DNA of 9,595 bases from Synechococcaceae bacterium WB8_1B_136 (GTDB lineage Bacteria > Cyanobacteriota > Cyanobacteriia > PCC-6307 > Cyanobiaceae). The stretch spans positions 1 through 9,595 of the forward strand of contig RGNC01000071.1 in assembly GCA_010029175.1 (NCBI GenBank), written 5' to 3'. Under the pieces are notes generated by a model. That model was given only the letters and a program-made list of their open reading frames with translations. It was not told the origin of the DNA and searched no databases. A program made the position numbers and the translations under genes. Positions 1 to 5,903 of the stretch are shown here, piece by piece; within the stretch, counting starts at the first letter, position 1, and the number at the start of each line of letters is the position of its first letter.

Positions 1-114
1 GGCCGCCTCCATGATCGACTGCACCTGCTCCAGGTTGTTCACGTTGAAGGCAGGGATGCCGTAGCCGTTCTCAGCGGCATGGTCGAGCAGCAGCCGAAGC
101 GGGACGAGCGCCAT
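1..114 (-). CDS. fba: Class II fructose-bisphosphate aldolase, N-terminal fragment
   Basis: Cleaves or forms fructose-1,6-bisphosphate, and in cyanobacteria also sedoheptulose-1,7-bisphosphate, so it serves glycolysis, gluconeogenesis and the Calvin cycle in the cytosol. Only the first 38 codons are in the window; the gene runs off the left edge. The visible protein starts MALVPLRLLLDHAAENGYG and continues with IPAFNVNNLEQ, which is the near-invariant start of cyanobacterial class II (CbbA/FbaA type) aldolases. The zinc-binding histidines and the catalytic residues lie outside the window. The ATG at 114 is supported by a GAGG six bases upstream. The preceding gene, an oxidoreductase on the same strand, ends 49 bases upstream, so fba may be cotranscribed with it or have its own promoter; no clear promoter is visible in that gap. 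Identification is by recalled family sequence, and is firm despite the short length. Confidence 0.93.
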   Translation of the reverse strand, partial: MALVPLRLLLDHAAENGYGIPAFNVNNLEQVQSIMEAA

Positions 115-120
115 GGAAAA

Positions 121-124
121 CCTC
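121..124 (-). promoter_or_regulatory. Ribosome binding site of fba
   Basis: On the minus strand the bases before the fba ATG read CGAGGTTTTCC. The GAGG core sits six bases from the ATG, a good spacing. Most other genes here lack a comparable Shine-Dalgarno, so this one stands out and fixes the fba start. Confidence 0.5.
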
Positions 125-163
125 GAAGGTTGAATGCGGGCGATCCTAACCGTCGCCTTTCGC

Positions 164-1273
164 TCAAAGCTCCTGGCGCAGCCCGCTGTCGGCTGCGGCC
201 AGGGCGGCGTCGCAGACGGCCTGGCTGAGGGCCGCCTCCGCCAGCCCTGGCACCATCGGCCGGCCTTGGCGCGCGGCCTCCGCCCACCAGCCGATCAACC
301 GCTGCACCGGTGCCACCCGCCCATCGGGCCACACCCGTGGGAAGGCAAGGGTCGGATCGGCGGCCACCTCCTCCAGGGCCCCGCCTTGGCGGGCCTGCCA
401 GAGCTGGAAACCATGCACGTAGTCGCTCTGGTGGCTGGATCCCAGCACCAGGCTGCCCTCGCTGCCATAGATCTCGATCCAGTAGCCGCGGCCGGGGCGG
501 GTCACCGAGGCCAGGCTCACCTGGGCCGCCAGGTTGCGGCCCTGGGCGGTAGCCAACTCCAGCTGGAGCAGGGCGATGTCCTCGGCATCCACGGCGGCCA
601 TGCGACCGCTGCCGTCGGGGAGGGGCCGCTGGGGAATGGCCAGGCTGCGCAGGGCACTGAGGCTGCGGGTGGGACCCAGCAGCCAGTGCAGGGTGTCGAA
701 GGCATGGGTGCCGAGGGAGCCGAGCACCCCGCCGCCGGCGGCCCGTTGGGAATACCAGTTCCAGGGGCGGGCTGCATCGGCCCTGCTGCCCATCAGCCAG
801 TCGAGCTTCACCAGCCAGGGGGCGCCCACGGCCCCCTGCTCCAGCAGGGCCTTCAGCTGCATGAACGCCGGCACGGCCCGATATTCGAAATCCACCGCCA
901 CGGTGATGCCGGCCAGCAGCGCCTGCCGCTGCAGCTCCTCGATCTGCGCGGCATCCAGGGCCACCGGCTTTTCCAGCAGCAGGTGCTTGCCGGCGGCGAT
1001 GGCCGCCTGGGCCAGCTCGAAGCGGGCCGCCGGTGGCGTGGCGATCACCAGGGCCTCCACCCGGGGATCGGCCAGCAGGGCCTCAAACGCGGTGTATCCG
1101 GGCAGCTCGGCCGCCCTGCAGGCCTGATCCAGGCGCTCCTGGCGCGGGTGCCACAGGGCCACGGGCTCGGTGAGGGGACAGTCCCGCAGGGCGGGCAGGT
1201 GCACCTTTTCGCCGAAGCCGAGACCGGCCACGGCAACGCGCAGGGGAAGGGCGGCTGGGGTGCTGGTGGCCAC
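164..1273 (-). CDS. Gfo/Idh/MocA family NAD(P)-dependent oxidoreductase
   Basis: A cytosolic dehydrogenase of the Gfo/Idh/MocA family, which oxidises or reduces sugars, inositols or related compounds with NAD(P); biliverdin reductase also belongs here. The 369-residue product opens with a Rossmann strand and glycine-rich loop (VAVAGLGFGEKVHLPAL, about residues 13-29), has the family EKP motif (LLEKPVALD, about residues 99-107) and the G-T-H-x-x-D motif (about 188-193) in the C-terminal alpha/beta domain. The substrate cannot be read from the sequence. I chose the GTG at 1273, which leaves about ten residues before the Rossmann fold and a 20-base gap to the gene upstream. An in-frame GTG at 1330 has a GAGG four bases ahead, but it would add an Arg-rich extension read from the overlap with that gene. 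It lies between the small secreted-protein gene and fba. Confidence 0.9.
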   Translation of the reverse strand: MATSTPAALPLRVAVAGLGFGEKVHLPALRDCPLTEPVALWHPRQERLDQACRAAELPGYTAFEALLADPRVEALVIATPPAARFELAQAAIAAGKHLLLEKPVALDAAQIEELQRQALLAGITVAVDFEYRAVPAFMQLKALLEQGAVGAPWLVKLDWLMGSRADAARPWNWYSQRAAGGGVLGSLGTHAFDTLHWLLGPTRSLSALRSLAIPQRPLPDGSGRMAAVDAEDIALLQLELATAQGRNLAAQVSLASVTRPGRGYWIEIYGSEGSLVLGSSHQSDYVHGFQLWQARQGGALEEVAADPTLAFPRVWPDGRVAPVQRLIGWWAEAARQGRPMVPGLAEAALSQAVCDAALAAADSGLRQEL

Positions 1274-1293
1274 GGGGCGCAGGGCTCGGTTGT

Positions 1294-1731
1294 TCAGGAG
1301 CCTGCCAGCAGCTCGGCCCCAGCCGTGCACACGGCCTCGATCGTGCGCTCGATCAGATCATCGACACCAGCGGCCTGCCAGCTGCTGCCCCACTGGGGGA
1401 TGCCGTTCACCGAGGTGTCGCGGAACAGGTGCTGGCCGCAGTCGATCTCCATCACATAGAGGCTGCTGGCCGCTGGCCGTTGCCCGCCCTCAGGGGAATC
1501 AGGAGCTGCCGGCTGGAAGCGGCTCAGCGCCGTGAGGTTGCCGCCCTTGCTGATGCGCAGGCTGCCCGCATCCCACCACTGGCGGCCATCGCTGCTGGCT
1601 GGCACCTCCCGCCAGTCCACCGGGCCGGCCCAGGCGATGCCGGGGGCCAGGGCCGGAACCAGCACCAGGACGAGGGCGACCAGGAGGGCGGCCAGGGGCG
1701 CCACCAGCCGAGCCGCCAGCTGCCGGCCCAT
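1294..1731 (-). CDS. Small secreted protein, resembling surface-adhesin E-like proteins
   Basis: A 145-residue protein of unknown function. Residues 1-35 are a typical Sec signal peptide: a short basic start (MGRQLAARLV), a long Leu/Val/Ala core and an AWA|G cleavage site near residue 35, so it should act in the periplasm or thylakoid lumen, or at the surface. The mature part has a Trp near its start (W40), a D-x-G-S-L-R stretch near residues 54-59, a MEIDC segment with the first Cys at 98, an LFRD segment, and a second Cys at 135. That order resembles small secreted proteins of the adhesin E type (Pfam Adhesin_E), where the two cysteines pair; this is my inference from pattern, not a search. 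Its ATG shares one base with the accD stop (TGATG), so translation is probably coupled to accD. An in-frame start 24 bases further upstream is less likely. Confidence 0.72.
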   Translation of the reverse strand: MGRQLAARLVAPLAALLVALVLVLVPALAPGIAWAGPVDWREVPASSDGRQWWDAGSLRISKGGNLTALSRFQPAAPDSPEGGQRPAASSLYVMEIDCGQHLFRDTSVNGIPQWGSSWQAAGVDDLIERTIEAVCTAGAELLAGS

Positions 1732-2606
1732 CAGGCCACCACGGCCGTGGCGCAACCGTGAATCTTCAGCAGACCGGCCAGGGTGCTGCGCAGCTTGGTG
1801 CGGGGCACGATGGCATCCACGAACCCGTGCTCCTGGAGGTATTCAGCGGTCTGGAAGTCGTCGGGCAGTTTTTCCCGCAGCGTCTGCTCGATCACCCGCC
1901 GGCCGGCAAAGCCGATCAAGGCTTTGGGTTCGGCCAGGATCAGATCCCCCAGCATGGCGAAGCTGGCGGTGACACCCCCTGTGGTGGGGTGGGTGAGCAG
2001 CGGCATGTAGAGCAGCTCGGCCTGGCGGTGGCGCTCCAGGGCGCCGGAGATCTTCGCCATCTGCATCAGCGAGAGCATGCCCTCCTGCATGCGGGCACCT
2101 CCGGAGGCGCACACGATCAGCACCGGCATGCGGCGGTGGGTGGCGGCCTCGATCAGGCGGGTGAGTTTTTCCCCCACCACCGAGCCCATGGAGCCCCCCA
2201 TGAAGCGGAAATCCATCACCCCCAGGGCCAGGGGCATCCCCTCCACCCGGCAGAGGCCGGTGATCACCCCGTCCTTGAGACCCGTGCTGCGCTGGGTGTC
2301 GCGCAGGCGATCGGCGTAGCTGCGCCGATCCTTGAACGCCAGGGGATCCGTGGGGGCCAGATCGCTGTCGATGGCCTCGAAGCTGTCCTCATCGGCGATC
2401 AGCCGGATGCGCTCGTCGCTGAAGATGCGGTGGTGGTGGCCACAGCCGCTGCAGACGCTGGCATTGGCGATCAGATCCTTGCGGTACACCACAAGGCCGC
2501 ACTCCGGGCACTTGCTCCAGAGGCCGTCGTCCTCATTCACCTCCTGGGCGTTGCGCACCGCCGGGGCGGTCTTGCGGCGATCGGCGAACCAGTCGAATAG
2601 CGACAT
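1731..2606 (-). CDS. accD: Acetyl-CoA carboxylase carboxyltransferase subunit beta
   Basis: Beta subunit of the acetyl-CoA carboxylase carboxyltransferase, which with AccA transfers CO2 from carboxybiotin on AccB to acetyl-CoA, giving malonyl-CoA for fatty acid synthesis. The 291-residue length is normal. An N-terminal four-cysteine zinc finger is intact (CPEC at 33-36 and CSGC at 52-55), followed by the crotonase-like carboxyltransferase domain with GGSMGSVVGEK (137-147), SGGARMQEG (168-176), a HPTTGGVTASFAMLGD stretch (206-221) and IGFAGRRVIEQT (231-242). The ATG at 2606 puts the zinc finger at the usual distance; the bases before it show no Shine-Dalgarno. The pilD stop lies 54 bases upstream, with a small hairpin between them. 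The stop overlaps the start of the secreted-protein gene by one base. No defect is seen. Confidence 0.97.
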   Translation of the reverse strand: MSLFDWFADRRKTAPAVRNAQEVNEDDGLWSKCPECGLVVYRKDLIANASVCSGCGHHHRIFSDERIRLIADEDSFEAIDSDLAPTDPLAFKDRRSYADRLRDTQRSTGLKDGVITGLCRVEGMPLALGVMDFRFMGGSMGSVVGEKLTRLIEAATHRRMPVLIVCASGGARMQEGMLSLMQMAKISGALERHRQAELLYMPLLTHPTTGGVTASFAMLGDLILAEPKALIGFAGRRVIEQTLREKLPDDFQTAEYLQEHGFVDAIVPRTKLRSTLAGLLKIHGCATAVVA

Positions 2607-2628
2607 GGAGGAACAGCGGTCCGGAAAT

Positions 2629-2648
2629 GCGTCCGAGCGGATGGACGC
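2629..2648 (-). terminator. Possible hairpin between pilD and accD
   Basis: In the 54-base gap between the pilD stop and the accD start the minus strand reads GCGTCC, eight bases, GGACGC: a perfect six-base GC-rich stem. It is followed by ATTTCC rather than a U-run, so it is at best a weak intrinsic terminator; it could equally be an mRNA processing or attenuation element, or chance in GC-rich DNA. Confidence 0.25.
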
Positions 2649-2660
2649 CTGTTCAGTCCA

Positions 2661-3500
2661 TTAAAGGCCGCCCCAGCCCAGGCCAGTGGCCAGCTGTTGC
2701 AGCCAGAAGCCGTTGCCGCCGATCCAGAGGGCCAGTCCCCCGCCCGCCAGGAAGGGGCCGAAGGGGAAGGCCTGTCCGCGTTTCAGGCGTCCGCTCAGCA
2801 GCCCCAGCAGTCCGAACAGGCCGCCACTCAGCACCGCCAGGGCCACGGCCAGGCCGAGCCCGATCAGACCCAGCCAGGCGCCCAGCAGGGCGGCCAATTT
2901 GGCATCGCCCAGCCCCAGGGCCGGTTGTCCCAACAGCCTGCGCGCCAGGGCGCTCACGGCTTCAAAGCCCAGCAGCCCCGCGCTGGCCGCCAGCAGGTGA
3001 TGCAGCAGCAGGGCCCTGCCACTGGCCTCGCCCTGGCTGAAGCCAGCGATGGCGCTGATGGTCAGCCCGGCCACCGCCCCCCAGCGGCAGAGGGGCTCGG
3101 GCAGCCACAGCTGATCCAGATCGATCAGGGTCAGGGGCAGCAGCACGCTCACCAGGCCCCAGCCCCCCAGCACCACCAGCCAGGCGGGTGCTCCCGCCAG
3201 GGCCGTGCTGCTGCCCATCGCGGTGGCCACGAACAGGCCCGCACAGAGCAGTTCCACGGCCGGGTAGCGCCATGCAATGGGTGCTCCGCAGTGGCGGCAG
3301 CGCCCCCGCAGCAGCAACCAGCTCAGCACCGGGATGTTCTCCAGCCAGCTGAGGGAGGTGCCGCAGCGCGGGCAGTGGCTGCCGGGCAGCACCACGGATT
3401 CACCCCGCGGCAGCCGCCAGGCCACCACATTGAGGAAGCTGCCGATGCAGGCCCCCAGCACGGCGGCGAGGATCGGCAGCACGGGATCAGGAGGGAGCAT
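2661..3500 (-). CDS. pilD: Type IV prepilin peptidase / N-methyltransferase (A24 family)
   Basis: An inner-membrane aspartic peptidase that cleaves the leader of type IV pilins and pseudopilins and, through its N-terminal domain, methylates the new N-terminal residue. The 279-residue product has all expected parts: GSFLNVVAWRLPRG (20-33), two CxxC pairs (Cys43/46 and Cys68/71) of the cytosolic domain, and the two catalytic aspartates, Asp127 in LIDLDQLWLP and Asp199 in GLGDAKL, set among several hydrophobic segments, ending with PFGPFLAGGG. The reading frame stays open upstream, but the conserved part begins right after the ATG at 3500, which shares one base with the stop of the 60-residue gene upstream (TGATG); a GAGG lies three bases ahead. 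It implies type IV pili, or a competence pilus, in this organism. No pilin gene is in the window. Confidence 0.94.
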   Translation of the reverse strand: MLPPDPVLPILAAVLGACIGSFLNVVAWRLPRGESVVLPGSHCPRCGTSLSWLENIPVLSWLLLRGRCRHCGAPIAWRYPAVELLCAGLFVATAMGSSTALAGAPAWLVVLGGWGLVSVLLPLTLIDLDQLWLPEPLCRWGAVAGLTISAIAGFSQGEASGRALLLHHLLAASAGLLGFEAVSALARRLLGQPALGLGDAKLAALLGAWLGLIGLGLAVALAVLSGGLFGLLGLLSGRLKRGQAFPFGPFLAGGGLALWIGGNGFWLQQLATGLGWGGL

Positions 3501-3682
3501 CAGCCTCGGTAGGTGTTCCGGGCGGTGCGCAACCGCTGGTTGCGGTTGCGCACCAGCTCGAGCGGGATGTAGTGCTCGTCGGGCAGCAGCACCGGCAGGT
3601 CGAACACCACCCGTCCAGGGCCCGATCGGGGAGCCGCCAGCACCACCCCGATCGGCTCGATGCCACTGGGGCACTGTTCCAC
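3500..3682 (-). CDS. Small conserved-looking protein, function unknown, coupled to pilD
   Basis: A 60-residue protein that I do not recognise. It starts VEQCPSG, has a hydrophobic stretch IGVVLAAP, then GRVVFDLPVLLPDEHYIPLE, and a basic tail VRNRNQRLRTARNTYRG. There is no signal peptide or membrane segment, and one Cys (residue 4). I favour the GTG at 3682, with a weak GAGA about eight bases upstream; a TTG at 3694 would add four residues. Its stop overlaps the pilD ATG by one base (TGATG), a layout typical of real translationally coupled pairs and the main support for its being a gene. The protein also reads as sensible, mixed sequence, unlike the Arg/Pro/Ala-rich frames that GC-rich DNA gives by chance. 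It is probably the first gene of the unit that follows the 119-base gap after prk. Any link to pili is only inferred from position. Confidence 0.65.
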   Translation of the reverse strand: MEQCPSGIEPIGVVLAAPRSGPGRVVFDLPVLLPDEHYIPLELVRNRNQRLRTARNTYRG

Positions 3683-3801
3683 GTCGGATCTCAAAGGATG
3701 GGGAGGCTGATGGGGTGGGGGGAGGCTCGGCTGGGGAGCCGGCCACGCTGGAGATGCGTCGTGGAATCACCGGGTCCGCCTGACGAACCCAGGCTAGAGG
3801 C

Positions 3802-4704
3802 TCAGGCCAGTTTCTTCTTTTCCTCGATCATGCGATGGATGATCGGGGTGAGGATCAGCTCCATGGCGAAGCCCATCTTGCCGCCGTTCACCACGATCGA
3901 GGTGGGGCTGGACATGAAGGAGTCGTGGACCATATCGAGCAGGTAGGTGAAGTCGATGCCCCACTTTTCCCGGGCTCCCTTGCGGAAGTGGATGATCACG
4001 AAGCTCTCATCCGGGGTGGGGATGTTCCGGATCATGAACGGGTTGGAGGTGTCCACGGTGGGCACCCGCTGGAAGTTGATGTCGGTGCGGCTGAACTGCG
4101 GGCAGATGTGGTTGATGTAATCCGGCATGCGGCGCAGGATCGTGTCCACGGTGGCCTCGGCCGAATAGCCGCGCTCGTGGTTGTCGCGGGCGATCTTCTG
4201 GATCCACTCCAGGTTCACGATCGGCACCACGCCCACCAGCAGGTCCGCCAGGCCGGCCACGTCGTAACCGTCACCCTTCACGCCGCCGTGCAGGCCCTCG
4301 TAGAAGAGCAGATCGGTGCCGCCGGGGATGGCTTCCCAGGGGGTGAACTGGCCGGGCTCCAGGTTGGTGCCGAGGCGGGCGTTGTGCTCGGCGGCCTCCT
4401 CCACGGAGTGCAGGTAGTAGCGCTTCTGGCCGCTGCCGGTTTCGCCGTAGCTCTTGAACAGCTCGCCCAGCTTGTCGAACAGGTTGGCCTCGGGGCCGAA
4501 GTGGGAGAAGTTCTCGCCGCGGGCCAGGGCGGCGGCCATCGCCTCCTTCATGGGGCCGCGCTCATAGCGGTGGTAGCTGTCGCCCTCCACCACGGCCGGG
4601 GTGATGCCCTCGCGCTTGAAGATCTGCTCGAAGGCCCGCTTGACGGTGCTGGTGCCTGCGCCGGAGGAACCGGTGACAGCCACAACCGGATGACGCTTCG
4701 ACAT
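3802..4704 (-). CDS. prk: Phosphoribulokinase, class I (proteobacterial type)
   Basis: Phosphorylates ribulose-5-phosphate with ATP to make ribulose-1,5-bisphosphate, the Rubisco substrate. The 300-residue protein matches class I PRK (about 290 residues, as in Rhodobacter) along its length: P-loop GSSGAGTST (12-20), EGDSYHRYER with Asp42, His45 and Arg49, His99, the FYEGLHGG segment with Glu136, LEWIQKIARD with Lys170 and Arg173, Arg178, then DINFQRVPTVDTSNPF (208-223) and VVNGGKMGFAMELILTP near the end. It has only one Cys (201), so the Cys pair that puts plant-type class II PRK under thioredoxin/CP12 control is absent. The ATG at 4704 gives the family start MSKRHPVVAVTG; the longer open frame upstream reads into the intergenic gap. 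leuB ends 58 bases upstream. A 119-base gap follows. The assignment is very firm; whether a class II PRK exists elsewhere in the genome cannot be seen. Confidence 0.96.
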   Translation of the reverse strand: MSKRHPVVAVTGSSGAGTSTVKRAFEQIFKREGITPAVVEGDSYHRYERGPMKEAMAAALARGENFSHFGPEANLFDKLGELFKSYGETGSGQKRYYLHSVEEAAEHNARLGTNLEPGQFTPWEAIPGGTDLLFYEGLHGGVKGDGYDVAGLADLLVGVVPIVNLEWIQKIARDNHERGYSAEATVDTILRRMPDYINHICPQFSRTDINFQRVPTVDTSNPFMIRNIPTPDESFVIIHFRKGAREKWGIDFTYLLDMVHDSFMSSPTSIVVNGGKMGFAMELILTPIIHRMIEEKKKLA

Positions 4705-4762
4705 GCGCAGGGAAAGCAGAACTGTGGGGGAGTTTGGCAGGTCGTGGGCCCGCCTCCCGGCC

Positions 4763-5860
4763 TCAGCCCTCCAGGGCCGCCAGCAGCTGGTCGCCCATGG
4801 CACGGCAGCCCAGGGGGGTGCAGCCCTCGGCCATCAGGTCGCCGGTGCGGTAGCCGGCGGCCAGCACCTGATCCACTGCTGCCTCCAGATCAGCTGCAGC
4901 CGCCTCCCGTTGCAGGCCAATCCGCAGCATCATCGCGGCGCTGAGCACCATGGCCATCGGGTTGGCCTTGTCCTGGCCGGCGATGTCGGGGGCGGATCCG
5001 TGGATCGGCTCGAACAGGCCCGGACCGCTCTCCCCTAGCGAGGCGGAGGGCAACATGCCGATCGAGCCGCTGAGCATGGCGGCCTCGTCGCTGAGGATGT
5101 CGCCGAACAGGTTGCTGGTGAGCAGCACATCGAACTGGCGCGGGTTGCGCACCAGTTGCATGGCGGCGTTGTCCACGTACATGTGGCTCAGCTCCACGCC
5201 GGGGTAGTCGGCCCCCATGGCGGTGACCCGGTCGCGCCAGAGCTGGCTCACATCGAGCACGTTGGCCTTGTCCACCGAGCAGAGGCGGCCGCCGCGCTGG
5301 AGCGCCAGCTCGAAGCCCACCTTGGCGATGCGGTCGATCTCATCGTCGAAGTAGGCCATGGTGTTGAAACCGCGCACACGGCCGTTGGCTTCAACCCGCC
5401 CCTTCGGGGTGCCGAAGTACACGCCGCCGGTGAGTTCCCGCACCACCAGCAGATCCACCCCCTCGATCACCTGCCGCTTGAGGGAGGAGGCGTCGATCAA
5501 AGCCGGGATGATCTTCACCGGCCGCAGGTTGGCGAACAGGCCCAGGCCGGCCCGCAGAGCGAGCAGGCCGGTCTCGGGTCGCTGCTCCCGGGGCAGGCTG
5601 TCGTATTGGGGGGAGCCGATGGCGGCCAGCAGCACGGCGTCGGCGCCCCTGCAGGCCTCCAGGGTGCTGGCGGGCAGGGGCTCGCCGGTGGCGTCGATGG
5701 CGGCGCCACCCATGGGTTGCTCGTCGTAGACAAGCTCGAAACCGTGCCGGCGGCTCACCGCATCCAGCAGCTGGCGGGCCACTGCCGTGATCTCCGGGCC
5801 GATGCCATCGCCGGGGAGCAGGGTGATCCGGTAGCTGGAGGACCGGTAGCTGGATGTCAT
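4763..5860 (-). CDS. leuB: 3-isopropylmalate dehydrogenase
   Basis: Oxidatively decarboxylates 3-isopropylmalate with NAD+ to 2-oxoisocaproate, the third step of leucine synthesis, in the cytosol as a dimer. The 365-residue length is normal. Visible motifs are LLPGDGIGPE (14-23), the substrate arginines in LRAGLGLFANLRP (Arg103, Arg113) and VRELTGGVYFG (Arg141, Tyr148), VDKANVL with Lys198, the metal-binding aspartates Asp230, Asp254 and Asp258 (NLFGDILSDEA), and the NAD-binding EPIHGSAPDIAG (284-295). All point to IPMDH rather than isocitrate or tartrate dehydrogenase. The N-terminus before the first strand contains a 15-base tandem duplication that yields SSYRSSSYR, so the first ten residues are probably non-essential. 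lpxD ends 43 bases upstream and prk begins 58 bases downstream. No leuA, leuC or leuD is in the window. Confidence 0.97.
   Translation of the reverse strand: MTSSYRSSSYRITLLPGDGIGPEITAVARQLLDAVSRRHGFELVYDEQPMGGAAIDATGEPLPASTLEACRGADAVLLAAIGSPQYDSLPREQRPETGLLALRAGLGLFANLRPVKIIPALIDASSLKRQVIEGVDLLVVRELTGGVYFGTPKGRVEANGRVRGFNTMAYFDDEIDRIAKVGFELALQRGGRLCSVDKANVLDVSQLWRDRVTAMGADYPGVELSHMYVDNAAMQLVRNPRQFDVLLTSNLFGDILSDEAAMLSGSIGMLPSASLGESGPGLFEPIHGSAPDIAGQDKANPMAMVLSAAMMLRIGLQREAAAADLEAAVDQVLAAGYRTGDLMAEGCTPLGCRAMGDQLLAALEG
5828..5854. repeat. 15-base tandem duplication at the leuB start
   Basis: The 12-mer CCGGTAGCTGGA occurs at 5828-5839 and again at 5843-5854, a 15-base period. In leuB it encodes SSYR twice with a Ser between (residues 3-11). 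It keeps the frame and lies before the conserved domain, so it probably arose as a harmless slippage duplication. Confidence 0.7.
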
Positions 5861-5903
5861 GGGGGAGGGGCGCCGGCCGCGGGCTTCAGGGCTGGCGCCG
5901 AGG

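Noticed and set aside
139..157. GGCGA/TCGCC inverted repeat before fba, as an operator or terminator
   Set aside because: Five-base arms nine bases apart are expected by chance in such GC-rich DNA, and there is no U-run or clear promoter box beside it.
134..1459. A 441-codon open frame on the plus strand
   Set aside because: It is antisense to the oxidoreductase and the secreted-protein gene, with repetitive Gly/Gln/His composition and no recognisable domain.
3501..3770. A longer, 369-residue prepilin peptidase starting at 3770
   Set aside because: The extra 90 residues are Pro/Arg/Ala-rich, unlike any prepilin peptidase, and are read out of frame through the 60-residue gene and the intergenic gap. 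The conserved protein starts right after the ATG at 3500.
3778..3794. Inverted repeat GCCTG/CAGGC just after the prk stop, as a terminator
   Set aside because: The stem is only five bases with a seven-base loop, competes with another pairing of GGGT/ACCC, and has no U-run. A nearby CGGCT/AGCCG stem at 3728-3741 is equally short. Prk transcription may end in this gap, but the sequence does not show where.
3835..4944. A 369-codon open frame on the plus strand
   Set aside because: It mirrors prk and the end of leuB; the translated product shows only complement-driven His/Val/Ala/Gly bias.
5869..5899. Two GGCGCC hexamers between lpxD and leuB, as a hairpin
   Set aside because: GGCGCC is self-palindromic and common at this GC content; the 19-base spacer and the lack of a U-run give no support for a functional stem.
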